Origin: Paraglaciecola sp. MB-3u-78
GTDB lineage: Bacteria; Pseudomonadota; Gammaproteobacteria; Enterobacterales; Alteromonadaceae
Direction of reading: 5' to 3'
Length of the DNA stretch: 64,000 nt
Assembly (NCBI RefSeq): GCF_002835935.1
Contig: NZ_PJCF01000012.1
Location: forward strand, 1 to 64,000
Shown here: positions 37,924-47,866 of the stretch, one piece after another
Numbering within the stretch: position 1 is the first letter of the stretch
Layout of the letters: the number at the start of each line of letters is the position of its first letter
Position numbers and translations under genes: made by a program
Notes under the pieces: generated by a model
Databases searched by the model: none
Told to the model about the DNA's origin: nothing
What the model saw: only the letters and a program-made list of their open reading frames with translations

Positions 37924-39696
37924 ATGAGCATACAGACAAATTTAGATCCTCAAGTCCCTTCTACTATATTTAGACGATTTCGCGTCTACCTTAAAGATTT
38001 TAAATTTGCCTTTTTTATAGCCGTTATTGGCATGATTGGCTATTCGGCCATAGATGTAGCTGTGGTTGCCCAACTTAAACCTATTGTGGATGACAGTTTA
38101 GGAAAAGGGGACTATCAGTATCTGCGTTTAGCCTCTTATTTTATTGTGCCTATTTTTATATTGCGTGGCATTTTAAACTTTCTCGGTACCTATAGTGTGG
38201 CGTGGATTGGTAACCACGTTGTGATGCGGTTACGCCAGCAATTGTTTAGTCAATATATTCACTTGCCTGTTGAATTTCATGATAATAACGGCACAGGCCA
38301 GCTTATTTCAAAGGTAATATATGACACCGAACAAGTATCTAATGCCGCAGGTAAAGCGTTACTCACGCTGGTAAGAGACGGAGCTTTTGTTGTTGGCTTG
38401 CTGTTTGCGATGTTTTATTACTCGTGGCAATTATCACTGATATTTGTATTAATTGGCCCTTTGGTAGCAGTGATTGTGTCTGTGGTAAGTAAGCGTTTTA
38501 GATTAGTCAGTAAACGAATTCAAGATGCCATGGGCGGCTTAACGACTGCCGTTGAGCAAGTGATTAAAGGCCACAAAGTGGTACTGATGTTCGGCGGACA
38601 AACACTCGAAGATCAACGTTTTGCCGACCAAAATAATAATAATCGCCAACAAAATATGAAGCTAATTGTCGCCAAAATTCTCAGTGTATCCTCGATACAA
38701 GTGATTGCATCCTTTGCTTTGGCAGTGGTGCTTTACATCGCAAGTTATCCCGATTTAGTTGACTCACTCACGCCCGGCGTATTTGTCAGTGTGGTGGTAT
38801 TTATGACCATGCTGTTAAAGCCGCTTAAACAACTGACTACTGTAAACAGCGAATTCCAAAAAGGCATGGCGGCTTGTGTGAGTATTTTCGAAGTCTTAGA
38901 CCAACAGATTGAAAAAGATAATGGTGAACATAGTATTGGCAGGGTAAAAGGTAAAATAGACTTTAAGGATGTCACCTTTTGTTATCCTAGTAAAAAAGAT
39001 GCCGCCCTAAAAAATATCTCTTTTTCAGTCAAACCTGGGCAAACCTTTGCTTTGGTAGGTCGCTCTGGTAGCGGTAAATCCACTATTTCAAGTTTGCTGA
39101 CGCGTTTCTACGACAATCAAACAGGCGAAATATCGTTAGACGATATGTTGTTAAGGGATATCCCACTAAAAGACTTACGACGACAGTTTGCTCTGGTGTC
39201 ACAACATGTGGTGTTATTTAATGACACCATTGCCAACAATATTGCTTATGGTTCAGAAGATAAAGTTAGCCGTGAACAGATACTGGCAGCGGCTAAAACC
39301 GCCCATGTGATGGAGTTTTTGGAACAGTTACCTGAAGGCTTGGATACCATAGTAGGTGAAAATGGTTTCATGCTATCTGGTGGGCAACGTCAACGGTTAG
39401 CTATTGCTCGTGCCTTGTTATTAGACGCACCTATTTTAATTTTAGACGAAGCAACTTCAGCATTAGATACAGAATCAGAACGATTAATTCAAGATGCACT
39501 GGATAAACTGCAACAAAACCGTACTAGCATAGTGGTAGCTCATAGGTTGTCGACTATCGAAAACGCCGATACGATTTTAGTGATCGAGGCCGGTGAAATT
39601 ATCGAGCAAGGTAATCATCAAAGTTTGTTGGCACAAAATGGTGTTTATTCGCAATTATATAATATGCAGTTTGGTGAGGAGTTAGTCGCCAAGTGA
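37924..39696 (+). CDS. msbA: Lipid A flippase MsbA
   Basis: 590 residues. N-terminal six-helix exporter domain (20-320), C-terminal ATPase: Walker A GRSGSGKST, Q-loop SQHVVLFNDTIANN, signature LSGGQRQRLAIARALL, Walker B ILILDEATSALD, switch His VVAHRLSTI. Flips lipid A-core across the inner membrane. Its stop overlaps the GTG of lpxK (GTGA). Conserved order with comEC and lpxK supports the MsbA call over a multidrug exporter. Confidence 0.95.
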   Translation: MSIQTNLDPQVPSTIFRRFRVYLKDFKFAFFIAVIGMIGYSAIDVAVVAQLKPIVDDSLGKGDYQYLRLASYFIVPIFILRGILNFLGTYSVAWIGNHVVMRLRQQLFSQYIHLPVEFHDNNGTGQLISKVIYDTEQVSNAAGKALLTLVRDGAFVVGLLFAMFYYSWQLSLIFVLIGPLVAVIVSVVSKRFRLVSKRIQDAMGGLTTAVEQVIKGHKVVLMFGGQTLEDQRFADQNNNNRQQNMKLIVAKILSVSSIQVIASFALAVVLYIASYPDLVDSLTPGVFVSVVVFMTMLLKPLKQLTTVNSEFQKGMAACVSIFEVLDQQIEKDNGEHSIGRVKGKIDFKDVTFCYPSKKDAALKNISFSVKPGQTFALVGRSGSGKSTISSLLTRFYDNQTGEISLDDMLLRDIPLKDLRRQFALVSQHVVLFNDTIANNIAYGSEDKVSREQILAAAKTAHVMEFLEQLPEGLDTIVGENGFMLSGGQRQRLAIARALLLDAPILILDEATSALDTESERLIQDALDKLQQNRTSIVVAHRLSTIENADTILVIEAGEIIEQGNHQSLLAQNGVYSQLYNMQFGEELVAK

Positions 39697-40703
39697 GTTG
39701 GATTGACAACATGTGGTATTCACCGAGTTGGTACCATTGGCCAGTTATTATTTTGTTATTACCTTTAACAGCATTGTTTTGGGGGTTGTCTGGGTTACGA
39801 AGGTGGTTATTTCGATTGCAAATTAAGCCTTCTGTATCTATTCCTGCACTAGTCATTGTGGTAGGTAATATCAGTGTAGGTGGCAATGGGAAAACGCCGC
39901 TAGTGGTCTATTTGGCTAAGCGCTTAAGGCAAGAAGGTTATCACCCTGGCGTGTTAAGCAGAGGTTATGGCGGAAAAAATGCCCGTTATCCTTTGACGGT
40001 AGATCATCTCAGCAACGTCGATTTGGTGGGTGATGAAGCCATACTGATGCGTCAGCACATTAACTGTCCTTTGGTGGTAGATCCTATTCGCCCAAGAGGG
40101 GCAATGGAACTCGTCGAGAAACATAAATGTGATGTGATTATTTGTGATGATGGTTTACAACATTATGCTTTAAATAGAGATATCGAGATTGTGGTGATGG
40201 ATGGACAAAGGCGTTGTGGTAATCATCTGTTATTACCAGCAGGTCCTTTGCGTGAAGCTTCGTGGCGTTTAGATACGGCTGATTTTTTGGTGTTAAATGG
40301 TGGCCTAGTCACAAATGGTGAATATTTAATGTCACTGGAATCGGGGAAATTGATAAACGTTAAATACCCTAATAAAAGCCTATCCATAAACGATTTACGT
40401 TCTCCCGTCACCGCGCTGGCGGCAATAGGCAACCCACAACGTTTCTTTTCTTTATTAGAAAAAAAGCGCGTTAAGCTGAAGGATCAAATAAGTTTTGTCG
40501 ATCATCATGCTTTTACTAAAAAAGATATTCCTAGCGGCACTGTGATCATGACCGAAAAAGATGCAGTAAAATGTACCCAGATAGTACATGATGATTGTTG
40601 GTATTTGCCTGTCAGTGCTAGATTAACCAATCAATTTGAATCGCAACTCTTGCAAAAATTAAAACAAGTGGCGGTAGATAAAAAACAACCTAAGAGAAAA
40701 TAA
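39693..40703 (+). CDS. lpxK: Tetraacyldisaccharide 4'-kinase LpxK
   Basis: 336 residues, GTG start overlapping the msbA stop. Phosphorylates the 4' position of the lipid A precursor, making lipid IVA, at the inner membrane. N-terminal membrane-associated helix ([17 protein letters not shown]), P-loop [15 protein letters not shown], catalytic pattern LSRGYGG and [15 protein letters not shown]. It is normal length and sits in the usual neighbourhood. Confidence 0.96.
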   Translation: MSWIDNMWYSPSWYHWPVIILLLPLTALFWGLSGLRRWLFRLQIKPSVSIPALVIVVGNISVGGNGKTPLVVYLAKRLRQEGYHPGVLSRGYGGKNARYPLTVDHLSNVDLVGDEAILMRQHINCPLVVDPIRPRGAMELVEKHKCDVIICDDGLQHYALNRDIEIVVMDGQRRCGNHLLLPAGPLREASWRLDTADFLVLNGGLVTNGEYLMSLESGKLINVKYPNKSLSINDLRSPVTALAAIGNPQRFFSLLEKKRVKLKDQISFVDHHAFTKKDIPSGTVIMTEKDAVKCTQIVHDDCWYLPVSARLTNQFESQLLQKLKQVAVDKKQPKRK

Positions 40704-40906
40704 TGGCCTTTGATAAAAAATTGTTAGATATTTTAGCCTGCCCAGTTTGTAAGGGTAAATTATTATATCAAGATAAACTGGCACAACTTATCTGTAAATT
40801 CGATCGTATGGTTTATCCTATTCGGGAAAATATACCGGTGTTGTTGGAGTCAGAAGCCAAACATGTGTCTAGCGAAGAAATGGAACAACTGTTAAAAAGC
40901 AACTAG
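40703..40906 (+). CDS. ycaR: Trm112-family protein YcaR
   Basis: 67 residues, ATG overlapping the lpx[12 protein letters not shown] and a second half without the other CxxC (only CKFD), as in E. coli YcaR/UPF0434. Trm112-type zinc-ribbon proteins stabilise methyltransferases in other organisms; the bacterial member's partner is unknown. Always found between lpxK and kdsB. Confidence 0.93.
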   Translation: MAFDKKLLDILACPVCKGKLLYQDKLAQLICKFDRMVYPIRENIPVLLESEAKHVSSEEMEQLLKSN

Positions 40907-40971
40907 TGCTATATATTGGCCCCGTTCATTTAAAAAGTTGAAAAGATTAAAGAGATTAAAGAGATTGAAGT

Positions 40972-41727
40972 ATGCAATTTAGTGTCATTATTCCTGCACG
41001 ATACGCGTCTAGCCGTTTTCCGGGTAAACCTTTAGTAGAAATACAAGGTAAACCTATGGTGCAACATGTATATGAACGAGCTCAAGAATCAGGGGCGAGT
41101 AATATTTTAGTGGCTACCGACGATGTCAGGATCGCCAAAGCAGTAGACGACTTTGGTGGCAAATATTGTATGACAGGCGCGCACCACGAATCTGGCACTG
41201 AACGTTTAGCAGAAGTAGTTGATTTACAAAACATGTTGTCCCATGAATTGGTGGTGAATGTGCAGGGGGATGAACCTTTTATTCCTGCTGAAAATATCTT
41301 GCAAGTGGCTGAAAACTTACATAATCACCAGCAAGCTGAAATGGCGACACTGGCGGTTAAGATTACCGATGTAGAAGAAGCCTTTAATCCCAACACCGTA
41401 AAAGTTGTGATGGATAAACAAGGTTATGCCATGTATTTTTCACGCTCGACTATCCCTTATGATAGAGCGCGCTTTCTTGATTCAGACAGTATTGATGAGA
41501 TAGGTGACTTTTATTATCGGCATATTGGGATTTATGCATATCGAGCAGGATTTATAAAACAATATGTGAATATGTCTCCATCTGGTTTAGAACAAATTGA
41601 ATCGTTAGAGCAACTTCGCGTGTTGTGGCATGGTGAAAAAATCCATGTGCAGGAAGCCAGAATTACACCGCCTATTGGCATCGATACACCAGAAGATTTA
41701 GCTAGATTATTAGCTAATTACAAATAA
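40972..41727 (+). CDS. kdsB: 3-deoxy-manno-octulosonate cytidylyltransferase KdsB
   Basis: 251 residues. Activates KDO with CTP to CMP-KDO for the inner core of LPS. Motifs: [14 protein letters not shown] near the N-terminus (CTP binding), [11 protein letters not shown] (metal/nucleotide) and [11 protein letters not shown]. 65 bases after ycaR. Full length. Confidence 0.96.
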   Translation: MQFSVIIPARYASSRFPGKPLVEIQGKPMVQHVYERAQESGASNILVATDDVRIAKAVDDFGGKYCMTGAHHESGTERLAEVVDLQNMLSHELVVNVQGDEPFIPAENILQVAENLHNHQQAEMATLAVKITDVEEAFNPNTVKVVMDKQGYAMYFSRSTIPYDRARFLDSDSIDEIGDFYYRHIGIYAYRAGFIKQYVNMSPSGLEQIESLEQLRVLWHGEKIHVQEARITPPIGIDTPEDLARLLANYK

Positions 41728-41736
41728 GGAGTTTTT

Positions 41737-42399
41737 ATGGCAACTGTTGTTGTTACCGGAGCTAATCGTGGTATTGGTTTGGAGTTTGTAAAACAGTATG
41801 TAGCGAAAGGTGACAAAGTGATAGCCCTTTGTCGCAATACTAGCGATGAGCTTAGTCAAACAAGCGCCAAAGTGATCGACAAAGTTGATGTGAGTAGCCC
41901 CGAATGTTTAGAAAAAATCCTGCCTACATTAAGCGATTTAAAAATTGATCTACTGATCAATAATGCGGGTGTGTTTGCTAACGAAACCTTAGGAAATATG
42001 TCAGTTAAGACCCTTGAATACCAGTTTAGAGTGAATGCTATTGGGCCATTGATGGTGACTCAAATGTTGAGGCAACAACTTGTCAAAGGTGCAAAAGTAG
42101 GGATGATAACCAGTCGTATGGGCTCAGTAACAGATAACAATTCTGGTGGTTATTATGGCTATCGTATGTCTAAAGCTGCCTTAAATATAGCTGGCGTGTC
42201 ATTGGCTCATGATCTTAAAGAGCAAGACGTTGCTGTTGCATTATTGCACCCTGGTTATGTACAAACTGAGATGGTTAATTATACTGGCGATATTTCCGCT
42301 GCTGTTGCGGTTGAGCGTTTAATGCAGCGAATTGAAGAATTGAACTTGGACAATACTGGTACCTTCTGGCATTCAAATGGTGAAGTATTACCTTGGTAA
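41737..42399 (+). CDS. SDR-family oxidoreductase, C-factor-like
   Basis: 220 residues. TGANRGIGLEF cofactor loop, INNAGVF, catalytic TSRMGS and YGYRMSKAAL (Tyr-x3-Lys). Short members of this group resemble the C-factor/CsgA and yeast ydfG-like SDRs; the substrate is not known. Starts 9 bases after kdsB with GGAG, so it ends the lipid A operon. The IS66-type element sits 49 bases after its stop. Confidence 0.85.
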   Translation: MATVVVTGANRGIGLEFVKQYVAKGDKVIALCRNTSDELSQTSAKVIDKVDVSSPECLEKILPTLSDLKIDLLINNAGVFANETLGNMSVKTLEYQFRVNAIGPLMVTQMLRQQLVKGAKVGMITSRMGSVTDNNSGGYYGYRMSKAALNIAGVSLAHDLKEQDVAVALLHPGYVQTEMVNYTGDISAAVAVERLMQRIEELNLDNTGTFWHSNGEVLPW

Positions 42400-42455
42400 T
42401 ACAAAAGATTAAGGGTGTATAAGCCAAGTATGAAAGGAAATACTCTTTCATTTTT

Positions 42456-44006
42456 GTAACTATTCAGGTCGCGCAGATGAAAAGATGTCAGGAAGCCTGC
42501 CCTTGAACAATAGTCGCAACGCCTCACTTGCTGAAACATCTTGCTTGCGACAACTGGATATGTAACTGCGAAGCAAACAAAACATATCCGCACCGTTTTG
42601 ACTTCTGAAACATCCCGATATTTTTTGATGTACTTTTGTCATTCGAATATCGTTTTCCCCTTGATTGTTAGTAAAGGGGACATCTTTTATTTCGATAAAT
42701 CTAAGCGCATCATTTTCAAATTCTCTGAGCCGTTCAAGCAAGGCGCGCGCTTTGGTTCGTTTTAAACGACCCCGTTGTCCTGCTGGTCGGTCCTCCTCAT
42801 TTGGTGGCGGACACTCCTTATCACCCTCAAAGAGTATTTCACGGTACTGTTCTCTGGCGACGCGGGCAGACTCTGGCGTTAACTTACCGTCATTATCCTT
42901 CACGTCCTGACAAAGCTTGGTCAGCAGTGCACGCATTTCATTGGCCCATTTCTGCTTGTCTTGCTCCCACGCTCTTTCCAATTCTCTCAAATGATGGGCA
43001 TTGCACAGAGAATGTTCACATAGGATATATTTGTAGTAAGGTTTCCAGTGGTCATGGCACAGAATGCCCGTAAAGCATGGCAGTATCTCGGCCGCATCCA
43101 TGGCCTCTTTCCCACGTTTATCGTGGGCATGGAAATACGTCCAGGTAAGTGATGAGGCACAATGTAACCAACGCCGCTTGCCGTTAATGTTGACGCCTGT
43201 TTCATCAACATGCAGCACGGGTGATGCTCGTAGTGCGGCTTTGATCCGATCCGCGGCACCTGTTTGCTCAATTAAATCTGACGCTTTTTGATTGAAGTTA
43301 AACAAGGTTCCCGCACTGATCGGAATATTGAGTTGATCGGAAAAATACTCTTCAATACGTTTATAAGGCAGCAATTGATATTGTGACAGGTAAACCGCGT
43401 GCGCTTTAATGCCATCGCCATATTGGATAGCACTGTTAACACCTTGTGGAAACTCAGCTGTGAATTTCTTGCCTGTTTCGTTGAGCAGTATTTGCGCTCT
43501 GTATTCGGTGACCATGCGTGATATTTCTATGTCAACCACTTGACGACACTGGACGCCAGCATCACGATACTTCCCAGGAGGCAATAGCGCCCTGTTTACG
43601 GGAATATCCTTGACTACATCGGGCTCTTCGAACGGGCTCAGCGTTTTACCCTCCCGCCCTTTCTGGCCGCCGGCCGGATTGTCAGATTTAGTCCTTGAAT
43701 TCTTCTTTCTATCAAAATCTGTGGAGGGTGGTTTACTGCTGTTTTGGCTATTTAGTCCTAATCGATTAGCAAGCAAAGACACAACCAGCATGATCAATTC
43801 AATTGCCGCTCTTAAGGCCGGCGAAATTGATTTATCCTCTGTAAGCAACTTTTTTGTTGAATCGATCACACTGTCGATTTCAATGCCGTCAATCTTCATT
43901 GGTTAATAACTAAAGTGATATTAAGGCAAGTCTGACATCCTAGCGGGATCAGTCAATACGATCGCTGGGATCGTCAAAATATATTTTCATGAGGCTGAAT
44001 AGTTAC
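42456..44006. mobile_element. IS66-type element, single-ORF subgroup
   Basis: 1551 bp. Inverted ends GTAACTATTCAG; an 8-bp target duplication TCATTTTT at 42448-42455 and 44007-44014. Holds one minus-strand transposase gene and no tnpA/tnpB, as in the ISBst12 subgroup of IS66. The right end is 35 bases ahead of the ycaQ start, so it may have displaced or replaced that promoter. Confidence 0.95.
42460..43899 (-). CDS. IS66-family transposase (ISBst12-type)
   Basis: 479 residues. LEVANRLGLNSQNSSKPPS-type helix early (GLNSQNSSKPPSTD), coiled N-terminus, then HVDETGVNINGKRRWLHCASS (first Asp of DDE), CHDHWKPYYKY (second Asp region) and PFTNNQGENDIRMTKVHQKISG (Glu), all intact. The element is complete, so it may still move. 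It differs from the IS66 remnant at the window start. Confidence 0.95.
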   Translation of the reverse strand: MKIDGIEIDSVIDSTKKLLTEDKSISPALRAAIELIMLVVSLLANRLGLNSQNSSKPPSTDFDRKKNSRTKSDNPAGGQKGREGKTLSPFEEPDVVKDIPVNRALLPPGKYRDAGVQCRQVVDIEISRMVTEYRAQILLNETGKKFTAEFPQGVNSAIQYGDGIKAHAVYLSQYQLLPYKRIEEYFSDQLNIPISAGTLFNFNQKASDLIEQTGAADRIKAALRASPVLHVDETGVNINGKRRWLHCASSLTWTYFHAHDKRGKEAMDAAEILPCFTGILCHDHWKPYYKYILCEHSLCNAHHLRELERAWEQDKQKWANEMRALLTKLCQDVKDNDGKLTPESARVAREQYREILFEGDKECPPPNEEDRPAGQRGRLKRTKARALLERLREFENDALRFIEIKDVPFTNNQGENDIRMTKVHQKISGCFRSQNGADMFCLLRSYISSCRKQDVSASEALRLLFKGRLPDIFSSARPE

Positions 44007-44040
44007 TCATTTTTTAATATAAACCCTAGTTTGTGTTGCG

Positions 44041-45252
44041 ATGTTACCTCTGCTTGAATTAACTCCTAAACAAGCGTGCAAACTCGCCCTGATCAGTCAA
44101 GGCCTGCATAAAAATAATGCTTTTGGGCAAGGTATCGAAGGCGTAAATGCCGCTGTTAAACATTTAAGTTATATTCAAATAGACTCTATTTCTGTTATTC
44201 AACGGGCTCATCATCATTGTTTGTGGAGTCGGGTAGATAATTACCAAGCTGATTTTATTGAACAACTGATAGCTCAAAAACAGCTTTTTGAATATTGGTC
44301 CCATGCCGCCGCTTATTTGCCAATTCAAGATTACCGTTTTTCACTACCAAAAAAACAAGCTATTGCATCGGGTGAAAAACATTGGCGGGATAAAAATCCA
44401 ATTGCTGAAAAACGGGTTCTAAAACGAATCCAACAAGAAGGTCCCTTACGCGCCAAAGACTTTGAACAAAACCGTACAAAAAAAGGGACTGGCTGGTGGG
44501 ATTGGAAGCCAGATAAAGTTGCCTTAGAACAACTCTTTATAGAAGGAGAGTTGATGGTTGTAGAGCGACGCGGATTTCAGAAAGTCTATGACTTAACTGA
44601 ACGCGTGTTACCAACTGGTATAGACACCACTGCCCCCAGTGCCAACGAATTCGAACGTCATTTGATTATGAGTTACCTGGGAGCTAACGGCTTTGCTAGC
44701 GCCCAGCAAATCAGTTATTTGCGAAAGGGACTAAAAAGCCATATCACCCGAACTTGTCAGGATATGCTTGAAAATGGTGAGTTGCAGCAAGTGATGCTAG
44801 GCGAACAAGTCTATTTTGCGCCCTTAAATGTCACTGATTTACTCAAACAATCCATGCATCGCAATCAAGTAAACATATTGTCACCCTTTGATAATGTCGT
44901 GATCCAACGTAAACGACTATCGCAAATATTTGATTTTGATTACCAGATTGAATGTTACGTGCCACCCGCAAAACGACAATACGGCTATTTCAGCCTGCCA
45001 CTTTTGTGGGGAACGGAATTTGTGGGGCGTATGGATACCAAAATAGACCGTAAAACCCACATATTTCATATTCAAAATTTGCATCTTGAAACTGTCAAGG
45101 TGGATGAGTTTATAGACCTTTTTAAACCAGTATTAAAAGCCTTTAAACAATTTAATGATGGTAAAGGCATCAAAGTACATAATATAACTTTCAAGGCGAC
45201 ACTAGGGTTTCACAATGAAGCAAACATTAAACAACAGCTACAAACTATTTAA
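44041..45252 (+). CDS. ycaQ: Winged-helix DNA glycosylase, YcaQ-like
   Basis: 403 residues. HTH_42 family: IQIDSISVIQRAHHHCLWSR and EYWSHAAAYLPI at the N-terminus (the QxD and Trp-His features of the AlkX/YcaQ interstrand crosslink glycosylases), then winged-helix repeats, ending FFDFDYQIECYVPPAKRQYGYF-like block (here DFDYQIECYVPP) and LPLLWGTEFVGRMDTKID. E. coli YcaQ unhooks DNA interstrand crosslinks. The IS66-type element lies right before it. Confidence 0.88.
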   Translation: MLPLLELTPKQACKLALISQGLHKNNAFGQGIEGVNAAVKHLSYIQIDSISVIQRAHHHCLWSRVDNYQADFIEQLIAQKQLFEYWSHAAAYLPIQDYRFSLPKKQAIASGEKHWRDKNPIAEKRVLKRIQQEGPLRAKDFEQNRTKKGTGWWDWKPDKVALEQLFIEGELMVVERRGFQKVYDLTERVLPTGIDTTAPSANEFERHLIMSYLGANGFASAQQISYLRKGLKSHITRTCQDMLENGELQQVMLGEQVYFAPLNVTDLLKQSMHRNQVNILSPFDNVVIQRKRLSQIFDFDYQIECYVPPAKRQYGYFSLPLLWGTEFVGRMDTKIDRKTHIFHIQNLHLETVKVDEFIDLFKPVLKAFKQFNDGKGIKVHNITFKATLGFHNEANIKQQLQTI

Positions 45253-45263
45253 ATATTTAGCTT

Positions 45264-45635
45264 TTAAACAAAACGCTTTTCAAGATAACTAATGATCTCA
45301 GAAGATTCATACAACCATTCAACGCCGTCTTCTTTTTCAATACGTAAACAAGGGGTTTGAATTTTTCCGCCACCTTGTAACAATTCATCTCGAAAGGGCG
45401 AGCCTTGTGAGGCATTGCGTTTGACGATAGGCAGATTAAGTTTATACATGGCTCTGCGGGTTTTGATGCAAAATGGGCAAGCAAAAAATTGATACAAAGA
45501 CAGTTTTTGCAGTTCTGCTTCAACTTGTTGTTGGGCTTGTGATGTGCGTTTTAGTTTTGTACCACGGGTGATAAAATCAATGGCAGCAATAATGCCACCT
45601 AACAGGTTACGGATAAGGTTAATCAATAGTTTCAT
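45264..45635 (-). CDS. Glutaredoxin/GST_N-like thiol-redox protein
   Basis: 123 residues. N-terminal amphipathic helix (LLINLIRNLLGGIIAAIDFI), then LSLYQFFACPFCIKTRRAM with a CPFC redox pair, the cis-Pro loop GGGKIQTPCLRI and a final SSEIISYLEKRF. It is an inner-membrane-attached thioredoxin-fold reductant. Convergent with ycaQ. Confidence 0.8.
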   Translation of the reverse strand: MKLLINLIRNLLGGIIAAIDFITRGTKLKRTSQAQQQVEAELQKLSLYQFFACPFCIKTRRAMYKLNLPIVKRNASQGSPFRDELLQGGGKIQTPCLRIEKEDGVEWLYESSEIISYLEKRFV

Positions 45636-45923
45636 CTATACAGCTCGTTTAGTCAATTTGGGAAGTAAAAGTCGACGCCATTATAACCATAATGCGTATA
45701 TGTTCTAAACCTCACTTGTCGTATTGTTATATGGATCAGTGTTTTTGGTGCATATTGATATTAATTTTTAGAATAAAATGGCTTTGATTAAACAATTACT
45801 TGGTGTTTAGATGTTTTGCATTAGCGTTGTGTTTGTTATCGTCTGTATGTCTTTTGAGTTCAAACAGATGGGGTATTTGAATTAAATGAAAATAAGGTTA
45901 AATAATAAGTGGAAACTCTACCA

Positions 45924-46160
45924 ATGAAAAATATTGAAATTTATGCCGAGCCCATTGCTTTGTATCAGATTTTAAAATTCGAAGCTTTAGTATCCAGTGG
46001 TGGTGAGGCTAAAGTGGCAATCGATGATGGGCGGGTGTTAGTCAATGGTGAAGTTGAAACCAGAAGACGTAAAAAGATTATTGCCGGTGATATGATTGAA
46101 TTTGAAAAGCAGCAATTTAAAATAGTATTGAAACAAGAGCTGAAACCTTTTATCAGTTAA
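45924..46160 (+). CDS. S4-domain RNA-binding protein, YbcJ-like
   Basis: 78 residues from ATG 45924 with GGAAA upstream (a GTG at 45909 adds five). One S4 domain: LYQILKFEALVSSGGEAKVAIDDGRVLVNGEVETRRRKKI. Small single-S4 proteins like E. coli YbcJ bind RNA; ribosome-associated heat-shock or stringent roles have been proposed. Confidence 0.85.
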   Translation: MKNIEIYAEPIALYQILKFEALVSSGGEAKVAIDDGRVLVNGEVETRRRKKIIAGDMIEFEKQQFKIVLKQELKPFIS

Positions 46161-46229
46161 GTTAAGTCTGCACCTAGAGAAAAAATCATTGTAGACATTA
46201 TGTATAATATTTTGAACTATTCTATATAG

Positions 46230-46243
46230 CCGCTTATAAGCGG
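46230..46243. promoter_or_regulatory. 14-bp palindrome upstream of wax ester synthase
   Basis: CCGCTTATAAGCGG is a perfect dyad about 180 bases before the GTG start of the acyltransferase. Fits an operator; the regulator is unknown. Confidence 0.4.
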
Positions 46244-46419
46244 TACATATAGAGGTTGCAACCAGCTTTCTTTTACTGACATGAAGACCCTACACGGGAT
46301 TATAACGTTGTGAATTATAGCTAAGAATAGCCTCGAAAATATTGAGACTGCAGAAAAAACAGAAAAGCTTATAAATTTCATTGTATAGTCTGACATTATG
46401 ATTTTTTTAGGCTACCTCA

Positions 46420-47823
46420 GTGTCAAATAAATTAAGTGCTCTTGATCTCGCCTTTCTGTCTTTAGAAAAGCAAACTACACCCGTCAACGTCGCTAGCTTG
46501 GCGATATTTGAAATACCTAAAGGCTACAAGGGTAATTTCCCTCGAGATTTAATGGACAAATTAGAAGTCCAACCTGCAGGCCCTCCTTTTAATCAAAAGT
46601 TAAGCCATGTTAGCAGCGCCAAGCTGCCAAGTTGGGTAACGGATGAACACTTTGATATTCACTACCACGTTCGTCATTCAGCCTTGCCTAAACCTGGCAA
46701 AATGGCAGACTTGTTAGAATTAGCTTCACGCCTGCACAGCCGTCTATTGGATAGGGAACGCCCCTTGTGGGAGTTTCATTTGATTGAAGGGTTGGAAGGT
46801 AATAAGTTTGCTCTTTACATGAAGATGCATCATGCCGCCATTGACGGCATGGGGGGCATTGAATTAATGGAAGATTGTTTTAGTTTATCTGGTCAAGATG
46901 AAGTGCGGGCTCCTTGGGCTGGCCTGAAAAAATACCTACATCCCCGTTCTCAGAATTCAATAAGTTTGGGAGAAAAAACAGCTAATTTAGCTGCACAAGT
47001 AAAGGACAGGGCTAGTATGGTTCAGGACCTGTCAAAAATGTTTTGGGGGCAAGGCCTCAAAGCCACTGGGATCAGTAAAAACACATCTCCTGTCCCTTTT
47101 ACTGCGCCAAAATCAATTTTTAATGTGCCCATTACTGGGGCTCGCCGTTTTGCGGTAAAATCACTTTCGCTTTCAGAACTCAAGACCGTAGGCAAACAAG
47201 CCAACGCTACTGTGAATGATATGGTACTAGCTCTGTGCTCCGGTGCCTTGCGAAAATACATGCAAGAAAGGGGAGCGCTACCCAAAAAGTCTTTAATTGC
47301 TTCGGTTCCTGTTTCTGTGAGGCAGATGAATCGCACCGGTAACCAAATTACCTATGTTACTGCTAATTTGGCTACTGATGAATCCGATACCATGACGCGA
47401 TTAGCCAAAATTGGCGCCTCAACCAAAGATGCGAAAGAAGAGCTTGGCGAAGTTTCTGCGGATGCTGCTACCAGTTTTGCTGTGATTGCCCAGGGTTTGG
47501 TTGCAGTGATGAACCAGCTAAATATGACCAACTTATTACCACCTGTTGCAAACGTGACTATATCTAACGTTCCTGGTCCTAGACAACCTTTGTACTTTGG
47601 TCAGGCAAAACTACAAGCAACCTATCCTTTATCGGTATTAATTGATGGCCAGTCATTAAATATTACTGTGGTAAGTTATTGTGATGATATCGATTTTGGC
47701 TTAATGGCCTGTCGAGATACCATCCCTGATATTGAAAAAATTGCTGACTATATAGATGCCGCAATGGACGGTATTAAGGGGGGGATTTACCTTCAGGAGT
47801 TAATGCAAAATAAAGATAATTAG
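46420..47823 (+). CDS. Wax ester synthase / diacylglycerol acyltransferase
   Basis: 467 residues, GTG start. HHAAIDG (137-143) is the catalytic HHxxxDG motif; PLWE (115-118) and the C-terminal VSNVPGP-like TISNVPGPRQPL and NDMVLALCSGALRKYM blocks are also present. Esterifies fatty alcohols or diacylglycerol with acyl-CoA to make storage lipids at the membrane. In marine bacteria this family is the usual route to wax esters. A stand-alone gene with an upstream palindrome. Confidence 0.93.
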   Translation: MSNKLSALDLAFLSLEKQTTPVNVASLAIFEIPKGYKGNFPRDLMDKLEVQPAGPPFNQKLSHVSSAKLPSWVTDEHFDIHYHVRHSALPKPGKMADLLELASRLHSRLLDRERPLWEFHLIEGLEGNKFALYMKMHHAAIDGMGGIELMEDCFSLSGQDEVRAPWAGLKKYLHPRSQNSISLGEKTANLAAQVKDRASMVQDLSKMFWGQGLKATGISKNTSPVPFTAPKSIFNVPITGARRFAVKSLSLSELKTVGKQANATVNDMVLALCSGALRKYMQERGALPKKSLIASVPVSVRQMNRTGNQITYVTANLATDESDTMTRLAKIGASTKDAKEELGEVSADAATSFAVIAQGLVAVMNQLNMTNLLPPVANVTISNVPGPRQPLYFGQAKLQATYPLSVLIDGQSLNITVVSYCDDIDFGLMACRDTIPDIEKIADYIDAAMDGIKGGIYLQELMQNKDN

Positions 47824-47866
47824 CCAATACAAACTCAATACATAAGCCATCGCGTAAGCCTTTTGG

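Noticed and set aside
42541-43906. Plus-strand frames inside the IS66-type transposase
   Set aside because: Shadows of the minus-strand transposase, whose DDE motifs are complete.
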